Source: Variovorax sp. J2L1-78
Lineage (GTDB): Bacteria; Pseudomonadota; Gammaproteobacteria; Burkholderiales; Burkholderiaceae_C
Assembly: GCF_030317205.1 (NCBI RefSeq)
Contig: NZ_JASZYB010000001.1
Span: forward strand, 2,542,001 to 2,606,000
Reading direction: 5' to 3'
DNA length: 64,000 nt
In this document: positions 21,884 through 31,184 of the stretch, in pieces
How positions within the stretch are numbered: the first letter of the stretch is position 1
Layout of the letters: the number at the start of each line of letters is the position of its first letter
Program-made: the position numbers and the translations under genes
Notes under the pieces: model-generated
The model's input: only the letters and a program-made list of their open reading frames with translations
The model's database searches: none
What the model was told of the DNA's origin: nothing

Positions 21884-23206
21884 TCAGTCGGCCTTCAGGC
21901 GCATCCGGGCCGCCTCGGCGTGCGCCGGCAGGCCCTCGCCCTCGGCCAGCGTCACCGCGATACGGCCCAGCACCTGCGCGCCCTGCTCGCTCACCTCGAT
22001 CAGGCTCGAGCGCTTCTGGAAATCGTAGACGCCGAGCGGGCTGGAGAAGCGCGCGGTGCCGCTGGTCGGCAGCACGTGGTTCGGGCCGGCGCAGTAGTCG
22101 CCCAGGCTTTCGCTGGTGAAGGCGCCCAGGAAGATCGCGCCGGCGTGCTTGAGCAGCGGCTCCCAGCGGTGCGGGTCGCGGCTGCTCACTTCCAGGTGCT
22201 CGGGGGCGATGCGGTTGCTGATGGCGCAGGCTTCTGCCATGTCGCGCGTGTGGATCAGCGCGCCGCGGCCGTTGAGCGAGGCCGCGATGATCTCGGCGCG
22301 CGGCATGGTCGGCAGCAGGCGGTCGATTTCCTGCTGCACGCGGTCGATGTAGGCCGCGTCGGGACACAGCAGGATGCTCTGCGCCAGTTCGTCGTGCTCG
22401 GCCTGGCTGAACAGGTCCATCGCCACCCAGTCGGGCGGCGTGCTGCCATCGGCCAGGACGAGAATTTCGCTGGGACCGGCGATCATGTCGATGCCCACCG
22501 TGCCGAAGACGCGGCGCTTGGCGGCGGCCACGTAGGCGTTGCCGGGGCCGGTGATCTTGTCGACCGCCGGCACCGTGGCCGTGCCGTAGGCCAGCGCGGC
22601 GACGGCCTGCGCGCCGCCGATGGTGAAGGCGCGGCTGACGCCGGCCACGTGCGCGGCGGCCAACACCAGCGGGTTCTTGTCGCCGCCCGGTGTGGGCACG
22701 ACCATGATGATCTCGCCGACACCGGCGACGTGCGCCGGGATCGCGTTCATCAGCACGCTCGACGGGTAGGCCGCCTTGCCGCCCGGCACGTAGATGCCGA
22801 CGCGGTCCAGCGGCGTGACCTTCTGGCCGAGCAGCGTGCCGTCCTCGTCGCGGTACTGCCAGCTCTCGCCGCTCGCCTTCTTCTGGGCCTCGTGGTAGCT
22901 GCGCACGCGACGGGCGGCGGCTTCGAGCGCCTCGCGCTGCACGGCGGGCAGCGACTCGAAGGCCGCGCGCAATTCGTCGGCCGTGAGTTCCAGCGCCGTC
23001 ATGTCGGCCACGTCGAGGCGGTCGAAGCGCTTGGTGTAGTCGAGCACCGCCGCGTCGCCGCGCTGCTGTACGTCGGCCAGGATCTCGGCCACGCGCTGCT
23101 CGATGGCCGCGTCCGCATCCGCCGACCAATGCAGCCGCGCCTTGAACGCCGAATCGAAATCGGCCGAGGCGGTGGACAGGCGAAGGGGGGCGGCGGACAG
23201 GGTCAT
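21884..23206 (-). CDS. hisD: Histidinol dehydrogenase
   Basis: HisD oxidises histidinol to histidine in two NAD-dependent steps. The 440-residue zinc enzyme shows [53 protein letters not shown] with zinc-site Gln/His, and [14 protein letters not shown]. It lies 6 nt after hisG. Confidence 0.98.
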   Translation of the reverse strand: MTLSAAPLRLSTASADFDSAFKARLHWSADADAAIEQRVAEILADVQQRGDAAVLDYTKRFDRLDVADMTALELTADELRAAFESLPAVQREALEAAARRVRSYHEAQKKASGESWQYRDEDGTLLGQKVTPLDRVGIYVPGGKAAYPSSVLMNAIPAHVAGVGEIIMVVPTPGGDKNPLVLAAAHVAGVSRAFTIGGAQAVAALAYGTATVPAVDKITGPGNAYVAAAKRRVFGTVGIDMIAGPSEILVLADGSTPPDWVAMDLFSQAEHDELAQSILLCPDAAYIDRVQQEIDRLLPTMPRAEIIAASLNGRGALIHTRDMAEACAISNRIAPEHLEVSSRDPHRWEPLLKHAGAIFLGAFTSESLGDYCAGPNHVLPTSGTARFSSPLGVYDFQKRSSLIEVSEQGAQVLGRIAVTLAEGEGLPAHAEAARMRLKAD

Positions 23207-23212
23207 GGGCTT

Positions 23213-23854
23213 TCAGTCTTGCGGAATGGCCGACGCGAAGGCGTCGAGGATGCGGCGGATCGGCGCCTGCTTGAGCTTGAGCGCGGCCTGGTTGACGACC
23301 AGGCGGGCGCTGATGTCCATGATGCGTTCGACCTCGACCAGGTGGTTCGCACGCAGCGTGTTGCCGGTCGACACCAGGTCGACGATGGCGTCGGCCAGGC
23401 CGGTGAGCGGGGCCAGTTCCATGCTGCCGTAGAGCTTGATCAGGTCGACGTGCACGCCCTTGCTGGCGAAGAAGTCGCGTGCGAGGCCGACGTACTTGGT
23501 CGCGACGCGCAGGCGCGAGCCCTGCTTGACGGCCGAGGCGTAGTCGTAGTCGGCGCGCACCGCCACGCTGAGGCGGCAGGCGGCGATCTTCAGGTCGAGC
23601 GGCTGGTACAGGCCCTGGTTGCCGTGCTCGAGCAGCACGTCGAGCCCGGTCACGCCGAGGTCGGCGCCGCCGTATTGCACATAGGTCGGCACGTCGGACG
23701 CCCGCACCAGCACCACGCGCACGTCGGGCTGGGTGGTCGCGAGGATCAGCTTGCGCGATTTTTCCGGGTCTTCGGTGACCTCGATGCCGGCGGCTGCCAG
23801 CATGGGCAGGGTCTCGTCGAAGATGCGGCCTTTGGACAGTGCCAGCGTGATCAT
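23213..23854 (-). CDS. hisG: ATP phosphoribosyltransferase, short form
   Basis: HisG condenses ATP with PRPP, the committed step of histidine synthesis. The 213-residue product ([19 protein letters not shown]) is the short HisG_S form, which lacks the C-terminal regulatory domain and needs HisZ, not found in this window. The PRPP-binding segment is [16 protein letters not shown]. The start overlaps the murA stop by 4 nt (ATGA), so translation is probably coupled to murA. Confidence 0.97.
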   Translation of the reverse strand: MITLALSKGRIFDETLPMLAAAGIEVTEDPEKSRKLILATTQPDVRVVLVRASDVPTYVQYGGADLGVTGLDVLLEHGNQGLYQPLDLKIAACRLSVAVRADYDYASAVKQGSRLRVATKYVGLARDFFASKGVHVDLIKLYGSMELAPLTGLADAIVDLVSTGNTLRANHLVEVERIMDISARLVVNQAALKLKQAPIRRILDAFASAIPQD

Positions 23855-25134
23855 GCTGCGGCTCCCGTCACGCGCTCGATGTCGGCGCCCAGGCCGCGCA
23901 GCTTGGCTTCCATGCGGTCGTAGCCCCGGTCGAGGTGGTAGATGCGGTCGACCATCGTCTCGCCGTCGGCCACCAGGCCGGCGATCACCAGGCTGGCGGA
24001 CGCGCGCAGGTCGGTCGCCATCACGGTCGCGCCCGACAGGGCGGTGCCGCCCTCCACCACCGCCACCTTGCCGTCGACGTGGATGGTCGCACCGAGCCGC
24101 ACCAGCTCGTTCACGTGCATGAAGCGGTTCTCGAAGATCGTCTCGGTGACGGCCGCCGTGCCCTGCGCGACGCAGTTGAGCGCCATGAACTGCGCCTGCA
24201 TGTCGGTCGGGAAACCCGGGTATTCGGTGGTGCGGAAGGCCTGGGCCTTGAGCGTGGCGCCACCGCGCGATGCGATGCGCACGCCGCCGTCGACCGGCTT
24301 CACGTCGCATCCGGCCTCGCGCAGCTTGTCGATCACGGCGTCGAGGTGGTCGGCCCGCGCGTGGCGGAGGAACACCTCGCCGCCCGCTGCGGCCACCGCG
24401 CACAGGAAGGTACCGGCCTCGATGCGGTCGGCCACCACGGCATGCTCGCAGCCGTGCAGTTTGTCGACGCCCTGGATGCGGATGTGGCTGGTGCCATGGC
24501 CTTCGATCTTCGCGCCCATCTTGATGAGCATCTCGGCCAGGTCGACGATCTCGGGCTCCTGTGCGGCGTTCTCGAGCAGCGTCTCGCCCTCGGCCAGCGC
24601 GGCGGCCATCAGGAAGTTCTCGGTGCCGGTGACGGTCACCATGTCGGTCAGGATGCGCGCGCCCTGGAGCCGCGTGCGGCCGGCCGGTAGCCTGGCGAGC
24701 ATGTAGCCGTGTTCGACCACGATTTCGGCGCCCATGGCCTGCAGGCCCTTGATGTGCTGGTCGACCGGGCGCGAGCCGATCGCGCAGCCGCCCGGCAGCG
24801 ACACCTTGGCGTGGCCGAAGCGCGCCAGCAGCGGACCCAGCGCCAGCACCGACGCACGCATGGTCTTGACCAGCTCGTAGGGTGCCTCGGGGTTGTTCAG
24901 CGCACCGGCGTCGAGCCGCACCGTGCCGTTGTCGTCTCGCTCGGCCGCGACGCCCATGTTGCGCACCAGCTTGAGCATGGTCGACACGTCCTGCAGGCGC
25001 GGCACGTTGTGCAGCGTCACCGGCTGGTCGGTCAGCAGCGCGGCGCAGAGCTCAGGCAGCGCGGCGTTCTTGGCGCCGGAAACGAGTACCTCGCCGCCGA
25101 GCGTGCGCCCGCCGCGAATGAGAAGTTTGTCCAT
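23851..25134 (-). CDS. murA: UDP-N-acetylglucosamine 1-carboxyvinyltransferase
   Basis: MurA transfers enolpyruvate from PEP to UDP-GlcNAc, the first committed step of peptidoglycan synthesis and the target of fosfomycin. The 427-residue protein has K22 in SGAKNAALP and the reactive Cys at residue 117 in [14 protein letters not shown], so it should be fosfomycin-sensitive at the target level. It lies 31 nt after the BolA-family gene and overlaps hisG. Confidence 0.98.
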   Translation of the reverse strand: MDKLLIRGGRTLGGEVLVSGAKNAALPELCAALLTDQPVTLHNVPRLQDVSTMLKLVRNMGVAAERDDNGTVRLDAGALNNPEAPYELVKTMRASVLALGPLLARFGHAKVSLPGGCAIGSRPVDQHIKGLQAMGAEIVVEHGYMLARLPAGRTRLQGARILTDMVTVTGTENFLMAAALAEGETLLENAAQEPEIVDLAEMLIKMGAKIEGHGTSHIRIQGVDKLHGCEHAVVADRIEAGTFLCAVAAAGGEVFLRHARADHLDAVIDKLREAGCDVKPVDGGVRIASRGGATLKAQAFRTTEYPGFPTDMQAQFMALNCVAQGTAAVTETIFENRFMHVNELVRLGATIHVDGKVAVVEGGTALSGATVMATDLRASASLVIAGLVADGETMVDRIYHLDRGYDRMEAKLRGLGADIERVTGAAA

Positions 25135-25165
25135 GAGAAATCCAGCAGGAAAGTGGAGCGCGGGC

Positions 25166-25408
25166 TCAGCGCGGTGCCGACGCCCATTCGGCGGGCGTGT
25201 AGGTCTTCATCGACAGCGCATGCACCTCGTCGGTGTGCATTTTCGCACCGAGCGTCTTGTAGACCCGTTGGTGCCGCTGGATGGCGCGCAGGCCGTCGAA
25301 TTCGGCCGAGACGATGGTGGCGTACCAGTGGCGCCCGTCGCCCTCGAGTGCGATGTGCTCGCAGGGCAGTCCGGCTTCGATGATGGCTTGGAGTTGGTCG
25401 GCGGTCAT
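25166..25408 (-). CDS. ibaG: BolA-family protein (IbaG/YrbA-like)
   Basis: The 80-residue BolA-fold protein has the helix-turn-helix-like core and conserved [20 protein letters not shown]; its His can share an Fe-S cluster with a monothiol glutaredoxin. Position immediately before murA is the same as ibaG in E. coli, which supports that name. It is 4 nt after the ABC-2 permease gene. Confidence 0.88.
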   Translation of the reverse strand: MTADQLQAIIEAGLPCEHIALEGDGRHWYATIVSAEFDGLRAIQRHQRVYKTLGAKMHTDEVHALSMKTYTPAEWASAPR

Positions 25409-25412
25409 GGGG

Positions 25413-26177
25413 TCAGCCTCGGATCTTGTAGCCGATGCGAAGGAGGTGCACGGCGACGGCGCTGACGATCAGCCAGGCGCCGCCCACGATGCCGAGGCTG
25501 AGCCACGGCGAGGTGTCGCTGATGCCGAAGAAGCCGTAGCGGAAGCCGTCGATCATGTAGAAGAAGGGATTCAGGTGGCTCACCGCCTGCCAGAACGGCG
25601 GCAGCGAGCCGATCGAATAGAAGACGCCCGACAGGAAGGTCATGGGCATGATGAGGAAGTTCTGGAACATCGCCATCTGGTCGAACTTCTCGGCCCACAG
25701 GCCGGCGATCAGCCCCAGCGTGCCGAGCATCGCGGCGCCGAGGAAGGCGAACACCAGGATCCACAGCGGCGCGGCGAAATCCGGCATCGCGAAGAAGATC
25801 GTCACCACGAACACGCCCAGGCCGACGGCCAGCCCGCGGATGATCGACGAGCCGACATAGGCCAGGAACCAGCCCCAGTGCGACAGCGGCGTGAGCAGCA
25901 CGAAGACCAGGCTGCCCATGATCTTGCTCTGGATGATCGACGACGAACTGTTGGCGAAGGCGTTCTGCAGCACGCTCATCATCACCAGGCCGGGGATAAG
26001 GAAGGCGGTGTAGCTGACGGTGCCGTAGACCTTCACGTGGTCTTCGAGCACGTGGCCGAAGACCATGAGGTAGAGCACCGCGGTCAGGATCGGCGCGCCG
26101 ACGGTCTGGAAGCCGACCTTCCAGAAGCGCAGCGTTTCCTTGTACAGCAGCGTGCGCCAGCCGGTGGTTGCGATCAT
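25413..26177 (-). CDS. ABC-2 type transporter permease (YadH-like)
   Basis: This 254-residue inner-membrane permease has six hydrophobic segments and the ABC-2 family pattern, for example SSSSIIQSKIMGSLVFVLLTPL, MPMTFLSGVFYSI and HLNPFFYMIDGFRYGFFG. It resembles E. coli YadH. The ATG at 26177 overlaps the stop of the ATPase gene by 4 nt. Exported substrate unknown; YadGH-like pairs are often called lipid or polysaccharide exporters, which is inference. Confidence 0.88.
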   Translation of the reverse strand: MIATTGWRTLLYKETLRFWKVGFQTVGAPILTAVLYLMVFGHVLEDHVKVYGTVSYTAFLIPGLVMMSVLQNAFANSSSSIIQSKIMGSLVFVLLTPLSHWGWFLAYVGSSIIRGLAVGLGVFVVTIFFAMPDFAAPLWILVFAFLGAAMLGTLGLIAGLWAEKFDQMAMFQNFLIMPMTFLSGVFYSIGSLPPFWQAVSHLNPFFYMIDGFRYGFFGISDTSPWLSLGIVGGAWLIVSAVAVHLLRIGYKIRG

Positions 26178-27121
26178 CGCGCCACCTCCAGCGGCGTCTG
26201 TTCGCCGGCCATCAGGTCGATGAACACGTCTTCCAGGTCGGCCTTGCGCATCTCGACGTCTTCCACCGCCACGCCAGCCTGCCGCAGGGCACCGAGCAGT
26301 TGCTCGACCTCGTGCGCGTTCTGTGCGGGCAGTTGCACGATGCGCCCGGTGATGCGCGCATGCTGCGCGATTGCCCACGGCAGGTCGGCGTCGGTCTTGA
26401 AGCGGAGCACGTTGCTGGCGGCGGACTTGAGCAGTTCACTGGTGCGGTCGAGCGCGATCACGCGGCCCTGCTTGAGCATCGCGATGCGGTTGCACAGGGC
26501 TTCCGCTTCCTCGAGGTAGTGGGTGGTCAGCAGCACGGTGCTGCCCTGCTTGTTGAGCTTGGCGACGAACTGCCACAGCGTCTGGCGCAGTTCCACGTCG
26601 ACACCGGCCGTGGGCTCGTCGAGCACGATGACCTGTGGCTTGTGCACCAGCGCCTGCGCGACCAGCACGCGGCGCTTCATGCCACCCGACAGCTGCCGCA
26701 GGTTGGCGTTCGCCTTGTCGGCCAGGCCCAGGCTGTGCAGCAGTTCGTCGATCCAGGCGTCGTTCTTCTTGATGCCGAAGTAGCCGGACTGGATGCGCAG
26801 CGACTCGCGGACATTGAAGAAGGGGTCGAACACCAGTTCCTGCGGCACGATGCCCAGGTGGCGCCGCGCTTGCGCGTAGTCGCGCTGCACGTCGAAACCG
26901 TGCACGCTGACGGTGCCCGAGGTCGGCCGGGAGAGCCCGGCGAGCATGCTGATGAGCGTGGTCTTGCCCGCGCCGTTCGGCCCAAGCAGGCCGAAGAACT
27001 CGCCTTCTTCGATTTGAAAACTCACGTCATCGACGGCGCGCAGACCCGGCTTGCCGAGGGCGCGTTGTTGACGTGAGGCGGGATAGGTCTTGCAGACCGA
27101 CTGGAAGGAGATCGCGGGCAT
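26174..27121 (-). CDS. ABC transporter ATP-binding protein (YadG-like)
   Basis: The 315-residue ATPase pairs with the overlapping ABC-2 permease. Motifs are Walker A GPNGAGKTT at 47-55, the Q-loop GIVPQELVFDP, signature QLSGGMKRR, Walker B VIVLDEPTAGVD and the switch His in LLTTHYLEEAE. A C-terminal extension of about 80 residues follows, as in DrrA/YadG-type subunits. The pair is inserted between mlaB and ibaG-murA, which are adjacent in E. coli. Confidence 0.92.
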   Translation of the reverse strand: MPAISFQSVCKTYPASRQQRALGKPGLRAVDDVSFQIEEGEFFGLLGPNGAGKTTLISMLAGLSRPTSGTVSVHGFDVQRDYAQARRHLGIVPQELVFDPFFNVRESLRIQSGYFGIKKNDAWIDELLHSLGLADKANANLRQLSGGMKRRVLVAQALVHKPQVIVLDEPTAGVDVELRQTLWQFVAKLNKQGSTVLLTTHYLEEAEALCNRIAMLKQGRVIALDRTSELLKSAASNVLRFKTDADLPWAIAQHARITGRIVQLPAQNAHEVEQLLGALRQAGVAVEDVEMRKADLEDVFIDLMAGEQTPLEVAR

Positions 27122-27154
27122 GGGAGCCCGGGATTCTAGGCCGGCCGCACTTTT

Positions 27155-27427
27155 CTAGGGCGCGGCAGGCAAAAGGCCCGCGATGCCGTAGAGCGAAGCC
27201 AATTCGCGCAGGCGCGGCGACAGCCCCTTGACGGCGAAGCTGCGGCCCAGCGCACTCGCTTCGCGCCGGCATTCGAGCAGCACCGCCAGCGCCGACGAAT
27301 CGAAACGCTCGAGCGCGCTGGCATCGACCACGGCGCTGGAGCCTTCTTGCCCGGCCAGGCCCTGCTGCAGCATCCGCATGCAGGCGGGGGCTTCATCGTG
27401 CGTCAACTTGGGCGGGAGGACCAGCAT
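27155..27427 (-). CDS. mlaB: STAS-domain protein MlaB
   Basis: The 90-residue STAS-domain protein fits MlaB, the small cytoplasmic subunit that binds MlaF in the MlaFEDB phospholipid transporter. The STAS core VVDASALERFDSSALAVLLE carries the conserved Asp-Ser-Ser-Ala pattern. It is last in mlaF-E-D-A-C-B, 5 nt after mlaC. Confidence 0.9.
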   Translation of the reverse strand: MLVLPPKLTHDEAPACMRMLQQGLAGQEGSSAVVDASALERFDSSALAVLLECRREASALGRSFAVKGLSPRLRELASLYGIAGLLPAAP

Positions 27428-27432
27428 CGGGC

Positions 27433-28092
27433 TCAGCTTTTGGTGTTGCTCTTGTTGCGCGCCGCCAAGGCCGAGATCAGCCCGTCGATGCCCTGGCTGT
27501 TGATCTGCTGCGCGAATTGCGTGCGGTACGTGTCGACCAGCCAGACGCCCAGCACATTGAGGTTGTAGACCTTCCAGCCACTGCCCTCGCCCGGCGTCTT
27601 CTCGAGGCGGTAGTCGAGTTGCACCGGGTCGCCGCCGCCGCGGATTTCGGTGCGCACGAGCACCTCCTTGTCGTCGGGCGAACCACGGAAGGGCCGGACG
27701 CTGACGCTCTGGTTGCTCACCTGGTCGAGCGCACCCGCGTAGGTTCGCACCAGCAGGATCTTGAACTCGTCCTGCAGCCGCTTCTGTTGCTCGGGCGTGG
27801 CCTGGCGCCAGGCCGGGCCGACGGCCGAGGCGGTCATGCGCTGAAAGTTGACGTTGGGCATGATCTTGCTGTCGACCAGGACCATGATCTTGTTGATGTC
27901 GCCGGCCTTGATCGACTTGTCAGCCTTGATCGTCTCCAGCACATCGCCGGAGATGCGCTGCACCAGGGCGTCGGGCGCCTCGTCGGCAGCCCGTGCGGGC
28001 GAAACGAAGAAAGCCGCCGCACTGAACAGCAGGGCGCTTGCGACGGCCAGCCGGCCGATGTGGCGGCGTTGCACGGTAGCGATGGAGTTCAT
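27433..28092 (-). CDS. mlaC: Periplasmic phospholipid carrier MlaC
   Basis: MlaC shuttles phospholipids between the outer-membrane MlaA complex and inner-membrane MlaFEDB. The ATG at 28092 (MNSIATVQRRHIGRLAVAS) gives 219 aa with a signal peptide cut near VSPARA. The domain shows VLVDSKIMPNVNFQRMTASA, FKILLVRTYAGAL, and GWKVYNLNVLGVWLV. It follows mlaA after an unusually long 130-nt structured spacer; the AGAGG Shine-Dalgarno lies about 13 nt from the ATG. Confidence 0.95.
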   Translation of the reverse strand: MNSIATVQRRHIGRLAVASALLFSAAAFFVSPARAADEAPDALVQRISGDVLETIKADKSIKAGDINKIMVLVDSKIMPNVNFQRMTASAVGPAWRQATPEQQKRLQDEFKILLVRTYAGALDQVSNQSVSVRPFRGSPDDKEVLVRTEIRGGGDPVQLDYRLEKTPGEGSGWKVYNLNVLGVWLVDTYRTQFAQQINSQGIDGLISALAARNKSNTKS

Positions 28093-28222
28093 GGTCAAAA
28101 CAGTTCCTCTGAGCAAATCGGAAAGACGGAGCTTTGAAGCTCCCGCCTGTTGGAAGGGCGAAGCGTGCCCGGGGTTCCTGACCGAGGACGAGCGCTTGCA
28201 ACCGGATGCAAGCACGGCACGC
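28093..28222 (-). repeat. Structured intergenic region with three inverted repeats
   Basis: Between mlaA and mlaC lie three inverted repeats. GCTTGCA (28194-28200) pairs with TGCAAGC (28207-28213). GCGTGCC (28163-28169) pairs with GGCACGC (28216-28222) and encloses the first hairpin. GGAGCTT (28128-28134) pairs with AAGCTCC (28137-28143). All stems are perfect. No long T-run follows, so a classical terminator is not supported; a processing or attenuation site is possible. Confidence 0.55.
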
Positions 28223-28978
28223 TCAGTCGCCACCGGCGCCGTCGTCCGGCGGGTTGCCGTCGTACACCTCGCTGCGCCGGCGCTGGAGGTAGGCGTCCCG
28301 CGTGAAGGAGTATTTGTCCAGCGCCGCGTCGCCGATCAGCCGGCCGGCGCGCAGATAGCTGGCGCGGGTGTCCACCGCCCGCAGCACGTACATCGAATTG
28401 CGCACCGGAATATCGTGCACGTAGCCGACGAGATCGCCCTTGAGATCAAGCGGCAGGGCCGCCGTGTCGCGCAGCGTGGACGGCCCGAGGATCGGCAGCA
28501 CCACATAGGGGCCGCTCGGCACACCGTAACGGCCCAGGGTCTGGCCGAAATCTTCGCTGTGGCGGTCGATGCCCAGTTCGCTGGCGACGTCGATCAGGCC
28601 GCCCAGCCCGAAGAAGGTGTTGACGTTGAGCCGCATGAAGGTTTCAGCGCTGTTCTGCGCCTTCAGTTGCAACACGCTGTTGGCGAAATTCCAGACATCG
28701 CCCAGGTTGGCGAAAAAATTGTTGACGCCGGTCCGCACCGGCGACGGCAGCACCTTCTCGTACGCCGTGGCCACGGGCACCAGCACCGTCCGATCGACTG
28801 CATCGTTGAAGCCGAAGACGCCTCGGTTCAGCGGCTCGAACGGGTCGGCCCTGTTCGGATACGGCCCGCTGGCGCAGCCGGTCAGCGCCACGAGCACCAG
28901 CATGGCGGTGGCGGCGCGGATGCGCCCTAGCGAAGTCAGGGCCGATGCGGCCGGAAATGCAGAGGTGAAGGACATCAT
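28223..28978 (-). CDS. mlaA: Outer-membrane lipoprotein MlaA (VacJ)
   Basis: MlaA removes misplaced phospholipids from the outer leaflet of the outer membrane. The 251-residue product has a lipoprotein signal with lipobox LTGC (C35). The MlaA domain includes DPFEPLNRGVFGFNDAVD, NFFANLGDVWNFANSVLQ and PSGPYVVLPILGPSTLRD. Two ATGs at 28978 and 28975 are possible; the latter overlaps the mlaD stop by 1 nt. Placing mlaA inside the mla operon is typical of beta-proteobacteria. Confidence 0.96.
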   Translation of the reverse strand: MMSFTSAFPAASALTSLGRIRAATAMLVLVALTGCASGPYPNRADPFEPLNRGVFGFNDAVDRTVLVPVATAYEKVLPSPVRTGVNNFFANLGDVWNFANSVLQLKAQNSAETFMRLNVNTFFGLGGLIDVASELGIDRHSEDFGQTLGRYGVPSGPYVVLPILGPSTLRDTAALPLDLKGDLVGYVHDIPVRNSMYVLRAVDTRASYLRAGRLIGDAALDKYSFTRDAYLQRRRSEVYDGNPPDDGAGGD

Positions 28979-29463
28979 TTCTTGGGGGCTGGCGCTGGCT
29001 GCGAACTGCCCTCGGCGGCCTTGCTGTAGAGGAATTGGCTGATCAGATTTTCCAGGACGACGGCGGACTGCGTGGAAGTGATGACATCGCCCTGTTCAAG
29101 ATTCTTGGCGTCGGCGCCCGCCTCGATCCCGATGTACTGCTCGCCGAGCAAGCCACTGGTGAGAATCTTCAACGAACTGTCCTTGGGGAAACTGTAGCGA
29201 TTTTGCAAAGACAGCGTCACGCTGGCCTGGAAATTCTTGTCGTCGAACGTGATCGAGTCGACACGGCCGACCACCACACCGGCGCTCTTGATCGCTGTCT
29301 GAGGTTTGAGGCCGCCGATGTTGTCGAAGCGCGCCGTGACCGTGTAAGACTTTTGGAAACTCAGGCTCAGCAGGTTGGCCGACTGAAGCGCCAGAAAGAG
29401 CAGCGCCGCCGCGCCGATCAGCACGAACAGGCCCACCCAGATGTCATTGTTGGAACGTTGCAT
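28975..29463 (-). CDS. mlaD: MCE-domain phospholipid transport protein MlaD
   Basis: MlaD is the inner-membrane-anchored hexameric MCE ring of MlaFEDB. The 162-residue protein has one N-terminal TM (IWVGLFVLIGAAALLFLAL), then the MCE domain with VTARFDNIGGLKPQTAIKSAGVV-type sequence, and GLLGEQYIGIEAG. It ends with a polar Pro/Ala tail. It is 24 nt after mlaE and touches mlaA. Confidence 0.96.
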   Translation of the reverse strand: MQRSNNDIWVGLFVLIGAAALLFLALQSANLLSLSFQKSYTVTARFDNIGGLKPQTAIKSAGVVVGRVDSITFDDKNFQASVTLSLQNRYSFPKDSSLKILTSGLLGEQYIGIEAGADAKNLEQGDVITSTQSAVVLENLISQFLYSKAAEGSSQPAPAPKK

Positions 29464-29487
29464 GGTCGATCTCTTGGGGTGTTTCTA

Positions 29488-30270
29488 CTAGATGCTGAAC
29501 ATCATCGCCGTCAGCAGGAAATCCAGGCCGAGCACGGCGAGCGATGCCATCACCACGGTCCGTGTCGTGGCGCGCGACACGCCCTCCGGCGTGGGCTGCG
29601 CCTCGAAGCCTTGCAGCAGTGCGACGAAGGTCACGGTGAAGCCGAAGACGATGCTCTTGACGACCCCGTTGCCGACGTCCTTCCAGACATCGACGCCGCC
29701 CTGCATCTGGCTCCAGAAGGAGCCCGGATCGAGCCCCAGCATCAGCACGCCGACCACATAGCCGCCCAGGACGCCGACCGCGCTGAACACGGCCGCGAGC
29801 AGCGGCATGGTGATCACGCCGGCCCAGAAGCGCGGCGCCAGGATGCGCTGCACCGGGTCGACCGCCATCATCTCCATCGCGCTCAACTGCTCGCCCGCCT
29901 TCATGAGGCCGATCTCGGCCGTCAGCGACGTGCCGGCACGCCCCGCGAAGAGCAGCGCCGCCACGACCGGACCGAGTTCGCGCACCAGGCTGAGCGCCAC
30001 CAGCAGGCCCAGCGCATCCGCCGAGCCGTAACGCTGCAGCGTGTAGTAGCCCTGCAGGCCCAGCACGAAGCCGACGAAGAGCCCGGAGATCGCGATGATC
30101 GCCAGCGAGTAGTTGCCCAGGAAATGGATCTGGTCGCGCACCAGCGAGAAGCGGCCGAGGCTGCGGGCGCCAGGGCCCGCGAGGCGCGCGAGCAGCCGGG
30201 CGCCATGCCCCAGGTCGGCCAGCTTGCTGCGCACGGCAAAGCCGACATCGGCCGGATTCCAGAAGCTCAT
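29488..30270 (-). CDS. mlaE: Phospholipid ABC transporter permease MlaE
   Basis: The 260-residue MlaE permease has the family pattern [20 protein letters not shown], the coupling region [20 protein letters not shown], and several TMs to the C-terminus. It overlaps mlaF by 4 nt (ATGA). With MlaF, MlaD and MlaB it forms the inner-membrane complex. Confidence 0.96.
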   Translation of the reverse strand: MSFWNPADVGFAVRSKLADLGHGARLLARLAGPGARSLGRFSLVRDQIHFLGNYSLAIIAISGLFVGFVLGLQGYYTLQRYGSADALGLLVALSLVRELGPVVAALLFAGRAGTSLTAEIGLMKAGEQLSAMEMMAVDPVQRILAPRFWAGVITMPLLAAVFSAVGVLGGYVVGVLMLGLDPGSFWSQMQGGVDVWKDVGNGVVKSIVFGFTVTFVALLQGFEAQPTPEGVSRATTRTVVMASLAVLGLDFLLTAMMFSI

Positions 30271-31088
30271 CGACGGCCTCCCGGCGCAGGGCCGAAGTCG
30301 TCCTCGACGGTGGCGCCGGGGTAATGGAAATGCACTGGCCCGTCGGGCAGCGCGTTGACGAACTGGTGGACCAGCGGGTCGGTGCTTTCACGCACCTCGT
30401 CGGGCCGCCCCTGCGCCGCGATGCGGCCGTTGGCCAGGATGATCACGTGGTCGGCAATGCGGAAGGTCTCTTCCAGGTCGTGCGACACGACGATGCTGGT
30501 GAGCCCGAGCGTGTCGTTCAGCTGACGGATCAGCCGCGCGGCGGTGCCCAGCGAGATCGGGTCGAGGCCGGCGAAGGGTTCGTCGTACATCACCAGGTCG
30601 GGATCGAGTGCGATGGCACGGGCCAGCGCCACGCGGCGCGCCATGCCGCCCGACACCTCGCTGGGCAACAGGTCGCGCGCCCCGCGCAGGCCGACCGCAT
30701 CGAGCTTCATGAGCACGATGTCGCGCACCAGCGCTTCGGGCAGCTGGGTGTGCTCGCGCAGCGGAAAGGCCACGTTGTCGAACACGCTCATGTCGGTGAA
30801 CAGCGCACCGAACTGGAACAGCATGCCCATGCGGCGCCGGGCCGCATAGAGCGCAGGCGCCTTCATCTTCCCGACATCGGCGCCGTCGAGCAACACCTCG
30901 CCACGCTGCGCGCGCAGCTGACCGCCGATCAGCCGCAGCACGGTGGTCTTGCCGCCGCCGGACGCGCCCATGAGCGCCGTGACCTTGCCGCGCGGCACGG
31001 CCAGCGACACGCCGTCCAGGATCGCGCGCGCGCCGTACCCGAAGGTCACGTCACGGAATTCGATGAGCGAGGGAGGGTTGGTGTCCAT
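30267..31088 (-). CDS. mlaF: Phospholipid ABC transporter ATPase MlaF
   Basis: MlaF powers the MlaFEDB transporter. The ATG at 31088 ([19 protein letters not shown]) gives 273 aa. Walker A is GASGGGKTT (41-49), the signature [14 protein letters not shown], Walker [13 protein letters not shown], and the switch His in VVSHDLEET. It is first of mlaFEDACB. Its start lies 4 nt after the T-tract of the gltD terminator, which leaves little room for a normal leader; read-through from gltBD or a promoter inside the hairpin is implied. Confidence 0.95.
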   Translation of the reverse strand: MDTNPPSLIEFRDVTFGYGARAILDGVSLAVPRGKVTALMGASGGGKTTVLRLIGGQLRAQRGEVLLDGADVGKMKAPALYAARRRMGMLFQFGALFTDMSVFDNVAFPLREHTQLPEALVRDIVLMKLDAVGLRGARDLLPSEVSGGMARRVALARAIALDPDLVMYDEPFAGLDPISLGTAARLIRQLNDTLGLTSIVVSHDLEETFRIADHVIILANGRIAAQGRPDEVRESTDPLVHQFVNALPDGPVHFHYPGATVEDDFGPAPGGRR

Positions 31089-31092
31089 ATCC

Positions 31093-31132
31093 AAAAAAGA
31101 AAAGCCGGGGCGCCCTTTCGGACATCCCGGCT
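31093..31132 (-). terminator. Terminator-like hairpin after gltD, abutting mlaF
   Basis: On the minus strand AGCCGGG (31132-31126) pairs with CCCGGCT (31109-31103) across a 16-nt loop, followed by TTTCTTTTTT (31102-31093). It lies 53 nt after the gltD stop. The T-tract ends 4 nt before the mlaF ATG. Confidence 0.75.
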
Positions 31133-31184
31133 CGCGGTCGGCCCCCATGATAAGGGAGCGCGCGTGGCTGCGTTACGACAGGTA

